Shown in pieces: positions 59,721 to 64,000 of a stretch of DNA of 64,000 nucleotides. The stretch is taken from the NCBI GenBank assembly GCA_964574875.1, contig CAZNOX010000001.1, positions 124,001-188,000 on the forward strand, read 5' to 3'. Source of the stretch: DSCS01 sp035391585 (GTDB lineage: Bacteria; Macinerneyibacteriota; Macinerneyibacteria; Macinerneyibacteriales; DSCS01). Positions within the stretch are counted from its first letter, which is position 1; each line of letters begins with the position of its first letter. A model generated the notes under the pieces. That model was not told the DNA's origin, did not search any database, and was given only the letters and a program-made list of their open reading frames with translations. A program made the translations under genes and the position numbers.

Positions 59721-60176
59721 CTATTCCCCGGACAACTGATCAATATTCTTGTCAGGGCCGGTAACCGCCAACGAAACAGCGATCTTTCCATCCTGACGGC
59801 TCAAGCGAAAATGATAGGCATGGTAATGCCAGTTGTTGAACTTATACTGGACAAATCCTGCGATCTCCTGTGTCTCATAAAAAACACGAAAGGTGTTGTT
59901 TCCGTAACCATACCGCTCCCGGTTCAATCCCTCCCTGTTGAGACGTCCATGGTCGACCACTGTGCTGTCATCCCAGGTGACACTGACCTTCCCGGGGTCC
60001 AGCTCATCAGAAAGAGAGACTTTTATGCTGTTCATGTTCAAAAGATAACTCAGAGCATGTGCGGCAGTCGTCCGGCTCAACACCCCTCCGGGCCTGAAAA
60101 AGAGAACACAAAGAGCTCCGGAAACCAGCATCAGCCCTAATATGACGGTAAACTTCAGCGGGTGAATCATGGCCAT
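59721..60176 (-). CDS. Small membrane-anchored hypothetical protein
   Basis: A 151-residue protein with one N-terminal membrane segment (about 8-27) and a soluble, mostly beta-rich C-terminal region. No family recognised. It begins 7 nt after the M55 peptidase, with ATG options at 60176 and 60170, and a weak AGGGG upstream. The short spacing suggests co-translation within the dppA-led operon. Confidence 0.68.
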   Translation of the reverse strand: MAMIHPLKFTVILGLMLVSGALCVLFFRPGGVLSRTTAAHALSYLLNMNSIKVSLSDELDPGKVSVTWDDSTVVDHGRLNREGLNRERYGYGNNTFRVFYETQEIAGFVQYKFNNWHYHAYHFRLSRQDGKIAVSLAVTGPDKNIDQLSGE

Positions 60177-60183
60177 ACCCCTG

Positions 60184-60996
60184 TCACCGGATCTGCCCGG
60201 CTCCTGAACAGATATAGACTACGGTCATCAGATACCGGTACATCTCTTGAGCATCCCGGACCTTCACCCTGATCTTCCGGGGATGAAGACGTTCTGTCCC
60301 CGGGATCACCGAACACATGTATCCCTGGAGGGCATCCCTGAACTCGATCTCCATCTCCCCGGGGAAAGAGAATTCCACAAGGGTTCCCGGGCTCTCTTTC
60401 AACAGCGCCCCTTCTTTTTCCAGACTGTCGATCAGCTCCCGGTAAGGTTTCATGATGCCGGCAAACTTGGAGACCGTTCTTTTGGAGACAAGAAACCGGG
60501 CCCCGGGGGCTTTGGAAGAGAGGAACTGCTCCGTGACATCGTCCCCGTAGACAAAAGAGAGGGGAACCCCGTACTCTCCTGCCAGAGAGGCATTGATCAT
60601 CCCTTCATCGACATCCTCGCCGTTGACTGTGATCCCGTAAATGGCTGAGCCGGAGTAGGTATGCTCCATCATGCCTCCCCCTCCCACAGGACTGTGATAT
60701 CCGAAAAAGACGAGGGATGTGAACGTCTCATCGATTCCCTCCATCATGTAAAGGTTACGGGGATATCCTTTGACGAGGGTGATTCCCGGCTCCAATCTCT
60801 CCCACAGGATATTCCGTCCATGGGCATGGGAGTCACACAGAAGGATCCCGGCATCGGGGGCGCTCTTCCTGATACCACGGCAGAAGGCATTGACCTGTTC
60901 TGTGGCCAGCCGGTCCTGTTCCGGGCACCCTGAGGTCTCGGTCCAGGACGCCACTCCTCCGATTCCCTCATAATCAAAAGAAATAAAGACTTTCAT
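60184..60996 (-). CDS. M55-family D-aminopeptidase (DppA type)
   Basis: A 270-residue zinc peptidase of the M55 family. The metal-binding pattern is visible: SFDYEG near the N-terminus, CDSHAHG, the YHS block and EHTYSG. DppA from Bacillus releases N-terminal D-amino acids from peptides and is thought to help use D-Ala-D-Ala from peptidoglycan. The ATG at 60996 has AAGGAGGAG upstream. A TTTACA/TATAAT promoter precedes it. It is the first gene of a seven-gene operon. Confidence 0.9.
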   Translation of the reverse strand: MKVFISFDYEGIGGVASWTETSGCPEQDRLATEQVNAFCRGIRKSAPDAGILLCDSHAHGRNILWERLEPGITLVKGYPRNLYMMEGIDETFTSLVFFGYHSPVGGGGMMEHTYSGSAIYGITVNGEDVDEGMINASLAGEYGVPLSFVYGDDVTEQFLSSKAPGARFLVSKRTVSKFAGIMKPYRELIDSLEKEGALLKESPGTLVEFSFPGEMEIEFRDALQGYMCSVIPGTERLHPRKIRVKVRDAQEMYRYLMTVVYICSGAGQIR

Positions 60997-61033
60997 GTCT
61001 CCTCCTTGTTCAGGCTCTTTCAAAGATACTCAA

Positions 61034-61061
61034 ATTATACGAAAACATCATCATCTGTAAA
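61034..61061 (-). promoter_or_regulatory. Promoter of the M55 peptidase operon
   Basis: TTTACA (61061-61056), a 16-nt spacer and TATAAT (61039-61034) on the minus strand, about 37 nt before the ATG at 60996. Confidence 0.65.
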
Positions 61062-61161
61062 GAGCTCATTTTCAGGGTCCTGTTTCAAAAGCGGGATCAA
61101 ACGAGTCAGGTTTCATTATCACCTGTTCACTGCCGCAGATCAGGGAGATCCCTCTGCCGTC

Positions 61162-61190
61162 TTGACAGGATCATGAGGAATCCCTATAAT
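61162..61190 (+). promoter_or_regulatory. Consensus promoter of the 106-residue protein gene
   Basis: TTGACA (61162-61167), a 17-nt spacer and TATAAT (61185-61190): both hexamers match the sigma70-type consensus exactly. The transcript should have a ~38-nt leader with GGGAGG before the ATG at 61235. Confidence 0.8.
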
Positions 61191-61234
61191 AAGAGAGCTA
61201 AATTATTTAATAAACAGCCTGACAGGGAGGTTTT

Positions 61235-61555
61235 ATGGAGAAGGGACTTGTGATCGTCAAACGTATTCATCAGAGAAAAAGCCGTTTTCGCCGTTTCCGG
61301 GTCTTGATCGACGGAGAACGGAGACAGCCTGTCAAAGACGGTGAAGCTGTTTCGCTGGAGCTTCCCATCGGGAAACACGATATTCAGATAAGACAGGATA
61401 TATACCGCAGCCAGAAGATCGTATTCGACCTTAAGGCCGGAGAAACAGTGACTCTGGAGTGCGGGAGCCCTATCCAGGGAATCAAGCTCATCGCCACCTG
61501 GCTTTATGCCCTCATCCCCATCCCCGGCGTCTACATCTATCTCAAAAGGACGTAA
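61235..61555 (+). CDS. Small PEGA-like membrane protein, 106 residues
   Basis: Residues 1-80 form short beta strands (VLIDGERRQPVKDGEAVSLE, then PIGKHDIQI, then LKAGETVTLECGSP) reminiscent of PEGA-type domains. A C-terminal hydrophobic segment (about 84-102) follows. Topology is unclear: there is no signal peptide, and the hydrophobic part is at the end. Function unknown. A fully consensus promoter and GGGAGG precede it, so expression should be strong. It is convergent with the flavoprotein gene, 17 nt apart. Confidence 0.7.
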   Translation: MEKGLVIVKRIHQRKSRFRRFRVLIDGERRQPVKDGEAVSLELPIGKHDIQIRQDIYRSQKIVFDLKAGETVTLECGSPIQGIKLIATWLYALIPIPGVYIYLKRT

Positions 61556-61572
61556 GTCCATAATGTCCGCCG

Positions 61573-62634
61573 CTATCGGATCTTCATGGAAAAGAGCCCG
61601 GAGGCCATGATAAGGCGCCGTAAAATCCCGTTGTACATGAACGGAAGTTTTCTGTTCTTCAACCAGATCGTCCTCCTGAGCCCCCTTGTCATGTGGTGAT
61701 AGGTCTTTTGAAATGAGAGAAAATCACTGTTGATACTCTCGGCAAGAAGAAGCCCGCTTTTCATGGCATAGCTGATGCCTTCTGCTGAACTGGGGCTGAT
61801 GAAACCGGCGGCCTCACCTGTGAACGCGACATTATCCAGGTGGGTCCTGATCTCGCTCACTTTTTTGGGCCGGTTGATAAAGGCCCCCTCTTTTCTTACG
61901 GGGTCTCCTGTAATGAGTCCGCGTCTTTTCAACGTTGCCACAAGGTCTTCGAATCTTCTTTTCCTCTCTTGTCCCGGAGGAAGAGCACTGCCAACGAGAA
62001 GATGATCCTCTTTTTGAATGATCCACGAGTAGAAATCAGTGACAGAGCGGTGGAAAAGGGATGTATAAAAAGGAGTCTCCTTCTCCGTCTTGAACCAGTA
62101 CTGCAAAGCCAGATAAGAAGGCCCCCGGAAAGACGGATCAGCCTGCCGTCTGACGCGTGAGCCTGCACCGTCAGCGCCTACGAGGATCTTTGTCCGGGCC
62201 TCTCTGATCTCCCCGTTCTGGCGGAAAGTCACGGTGATCCCGTCTCCGTCTTTTCGGTGGGAAAGATAGAGTGAGTCATATCTTTGATCCACATGCTCAG
62301 GAAGAGCCGCAGCAAGCCATCGGTCGAATTTTTCCCGGTCGATGTTGATATAAAAACGCTGATAGTAGCGCTCAAGATCATGATCCATGTCAATGGTACG
62401 GACACTGAACAGCTGAGGGCTTGTAAGAACATCACCCGGGAGGCCCATTCCGAGCCGGGCCAGGATATTCTGCGCATCCGGAGCGAGAAGCCCTCCGCAG
62501 CACTTTTGAAACCGCGGAGAATCCGGACTATCCAGATTTCTTTTATCAATGAGCAGAACACGATATCGTGGATCAAGAAAACGGGCTAAAAAGACCCCGG
62601 ACGGGCCTGCCCCGATTATGACAACATCATACAC
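61573..62634 (-). CDS. Geranylgeranyl-reductase-family FAD oxidoreductase
   Basis: A 353-residue flavoprotein. The N-terminal FAD site is VVIIGAGPSG (about 5-14). GADGAGSRVRR and the GEAAGFISPSSAEGISYAM block near the C-terminus are typical of the GGR family, which reduces prenyl or other double bonds or acts as a hydroxylase. A CCGG motif (about 45) is conserved in the family. I choose GTG at 62634, which has GGAAGGGG seven bases upstream; an earlier in-frame TTG lacks support. The substrate is unknown. Confidence 0.85.
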   Translation of the reverse strand: MYDVVIIGAGPSGVFLARFLDPRYRVLLIDKRNLDSPDSPRFQKCCGGLLAPDAQNILARLGMGLPGDVLTSPQLFSVRTIDMDHDLERYYQRFYINIDREKFDRWLAAALPEHVDQRYDSLYLSHRKDGDGITVTFRQNGEIREARTKILVGADGAGSRVRRQADPSFRGPSYLALQYWFKTEKETPFYTSLFHRSVTDFYSWIIQKEDHLLVGSALPPGQERKRRFEDLVATLKRRGLITGDPVRKEGAFINRPKKVSEIRTHLDNVAFTGEAAGFISPSSAEGISYAMKSGLLLAESINSDFLSFQKTYHHMTRGLRRTIWLKNRKLPFMYNGILRRLIMASGLFSMKIR

Positions 62635-62838
62635 GGTTATTCCCCTTCCTACAGCAGGTGTAAGGATTTTAGGGGAGAACCGGTAACAGCTCAATAGCTT
62701 TTTTCTTCTCGGTCAGGCCATTGTCGATCCGGTCGTTCTTGTCATGATCGGCCAGCCTTCAGGAGGGGATTGCTCCAAGAGTTGATCCCTCTACCGCTCA
62801 CGATCTCCACCATCTCTGGGGGAGAAGGAGGCCTGCGG
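62635..62838. other. Intergenic region without recognised features
   Basis: About 200 nt upstream of the flavoprotein gene. I found no tRNA, clear hairpin or strong promoter. A short polypurine stretch (GGGGGAGAAGGAGG) lies near 62818. Confidence 0.5.
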
Positions 62839-63537
62839 TCATGGGGTTAGATCGCCGGCCTCCTCACACCCTCCATGCACCGGTTGCATGGCTGTCAGGA
62901 TCCAGGCTTTACAAAGGAGGTGAACAGCCTTTTCGATCCTTACGGCAGCGGGTTGTGTCGGCTCTTCAAGAAGGTCCCGTAACCCCCGGGGATCCATCAC
63001 CCGGGGGTGCAATTCACATATTTTTTTCATCCGCTGTCCGGCCCTGCAGGAGTAGGAGACTTCCACCATAAACCGGCCTGTCCCCTGTTGGAGGGCATAG
63101 AGCAGTGTCCGGACATCGCCGGGGTCTTTGAGAGGAAGGCAGACGTCCTGTTCGCCGGACAAGAGAGCCAGGGCCGTCCTGCTGACGATCTCGATCTCTT
63201 CCAGGGCATATCGGAACACGACAGTGACTCCGGCGATGCCGCCAGAATCCAGGGGTTTCAACGTCAGGCGGACCAGGGCCCTGGTCCCTCCTGTTCCCGG
63301 TTCGGCCGAAAACTCGATTCTTTCACCATGGATGGTCATGTCCTGGCGGATGAAACTCTTTTTCACATCACGGACATGATGCAGCCCTCTGACATAGCAA
63401 TAGGCATAGTTCAGGGCCGTGATCCAGAGGACTGTTTCCACGATGAGCGACGACCATCGGTCAGCTCCGTAAACAATATTGACAAGAACAAGCCCGGCCA
63501 GAACGGACAGCAAAACCATGATCTTCAACTTCTCCAT
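62839..63537 (-). CDS. Hypothetical protein with an N-terminal membrane hairpin
   Basis: A 232-residue protein with two hydrophobic segments near the N-terminus (about 5-45) and a soluble region of mixed beta/alpha character (about 55-232) with several Cys near the C-terminus. No family recognised. The ATG at 63537 has AAGGGGGG upstream; an in-frame ATG 16 codons earlier is not supported. Confidence 0.65.
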   Translation of the reverse strand: MEKLKIMVLLSVLAGLVLVNIVYGADRWSSLIVETVLWITALNYAYCYVRGLHHVRDVKKSFIRQDMTIHGERIEFSAEPGTGGTRALVRLTLKPLDSGGIAGVTVVFRYALEEIEIVSRTALALLSGEQDVCLPLKDPGDVRTLLYALQQGTGRFMVEVSYSCRAGQRMKKICELHPRVMDPRGLRDLLEEPTQPAAVRIEKAVHLLCKAWILTAMQPVHGGCEEAGDLTP

Positions 63538-63677
63538 ATCCCCCCTTTTCAGATACCTGTCTCCTCTTATCCTGAACATCAACACCCGGCGTGCTCAGAA
63601 CGCGGATCGCAGCACCGGACAGCCGAGTTCTTCCTATCATAACATACCGACCGTTCTTTTTCCATATTTTTTTCTTT

Positions 63678-63791
63678 TCACTCCCAGAGGCTCTTCCGTC
63701 TTTTTTTCTGTTCCTCTTTCTTCTTCATGTGTCCGTCCAGGTTCACCACAACGGCCAAAACGATGATAATGGCCAAAATCAGCTGCTCCAC
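63678..63791 (-). CDS. 37-residue small membrane protein
   Basis: A short gene: GTG at 63791 to TGA at 63678. Residues 3-18 are a single strongly hydrophobic segment (LILAIIIVLAVVV). A very basic/acidic tail follows (KKKEEQKKRRK), ending SLWE. AAGGAGG stands 5 nt before the GTG. A TATAAT box at 63845-63850 could start its transcript. Small single-span proteins with charged tails often sit beside larger membrane complexes. Function unknown; reality inferred from RBS and composition. Confidence 0.58.
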   Translation of the reverse strand: MEQLILAIIIVLAVVVNLDGHMKKKEEQKKRRKSLWE

Positions 63792-63844
63792 GAGAACCCT
63801 CCTTTTTCATGAGTCAAAATCGGCCGATGAGTTGTCTCATGATT

Positions 63845-63850
63845 ATTATA
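63845..63850 (-). promoter_or_regulatory. -10 box upstream of the small membrane protein
   Basis: TATAAT on the minus strand, about 54 nt before the GTG at 63791; the -35 is weak. The remaining ~150 nt to the window end are AT-rich. I saw nothing I can support there. Confidence 0.4.
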
Positions 63851-64000
63851 GAAACACTTCGATGATTAGTATAGACATCACTTTCGACAGATTTTAGTTC
63901 CCCTGTTTGATACAAGTGTTTGTTATTTAAAGAGTTTTTTCATCGATACGGATTATTAGGTTCCCAATAGATGAACTGGGCTTGCAAACGGACGTCAAGA

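Overview
This 64 kb window looks like one contig of an uncultured, diderm, heterotrophic bacterium. A run of 100 N at 23396-23495 points to a scaffolded assembly. An outer membrane is implied by a PorV-type barrel, a second probable barrel and at least eight lipoproteins or exported proteins. Oxygen-independent enzymes are frequent: an adenosylcobalamin-dependent ribonucleotide reductase, a lysine 2,3-aminomutase-type radical SAM enzyme and a second radical SAM protein. This fits an anaerobe or facultative anaerobe. I cannot assign a phylum from the sequence alone. The PorV and FlgD-like proteins, tricorn-type protease, 6-bladed propeller lipoproteins and NADase-type discoidin domain are shared by several phyla (spirochaetes, Bacteroidota-related and Aminicenantes-like lineages). 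I saw no rRNA, tRNA, CRISPR array, insertion sequence or phage gene. No gene-free stretch exceeds about 300 bases.

Layout. 1-13.7 kb is a nearly unbroken minus-strand housekeeping array, read from right to left: yggS, yggT, purine nucleoside phosphorylase, a FlgD-type Ig protein, a PorV barrel, ileS, traR/dksA, lspA, pyrB, pyrI, marR, a kamA-type gene, 5-formyl-THF cyclo-ligase, thioesterase, birA, a DtxR/MntR-type regulator, cmk and plsC (cut by the window edge). Many of these genes overlap by 1-20 nt. 13.8-25.1 kb holds a macrodomain protein, a DUF368 lipid-carrier transporter, a YhcC-type radical SAM protein, tadA, an EamA transporter, tilS, a YhaM-like exonuclease, a GNAT-HAD fusion, pckA, an M20 peptidase interrupted by the gap and a barrel-like protein. 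25.2-35 kb carries an ECF S-component, a divergent TPR/membrane LuxR pair sharing an operator, deoC, a PAS-GGDEF protein, a DUF554 protein, an exonuclease, an Xaa-Pro peptidase and nrdJ with probable NrdR boxes.

35-64 kb is more accessory and rich in exported proteins. It starts with a periplasmic binding lipoprotein overlapping a hybrid sensor kinase. Next come three paralogous propeller lipoproteins mixed with a phosphoesterase, a Cys-rich lipoprotein, a MATE exporter, Ig-like and discoidin-like proteins and MscS. After these come a 1076-residue tricorn-like protease, a glycosyltransferase-like/alkylsulfatase-like fusion, and a seven-gene operon: M55 D-aminopeptidase, anchored protein, TlpA-like lipoprotein, ankyrin lipoprotein, nitroreductase and two acetyltransferases. 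A geranylgeranyl-reductase-type flavoprotein and small membrane proteins end the window.

Expression signals are unusually readable. Many genes have clear -35/-10 promoters. Most have Shine-Dalgarno sites, but at least seven have a -10 box only 6-8 nt before the start codon and no Shine-Dalgarno, which predicts leaderless mRNAs. TTG and GTG starts supported by Shine-Dalgarno sites are common.
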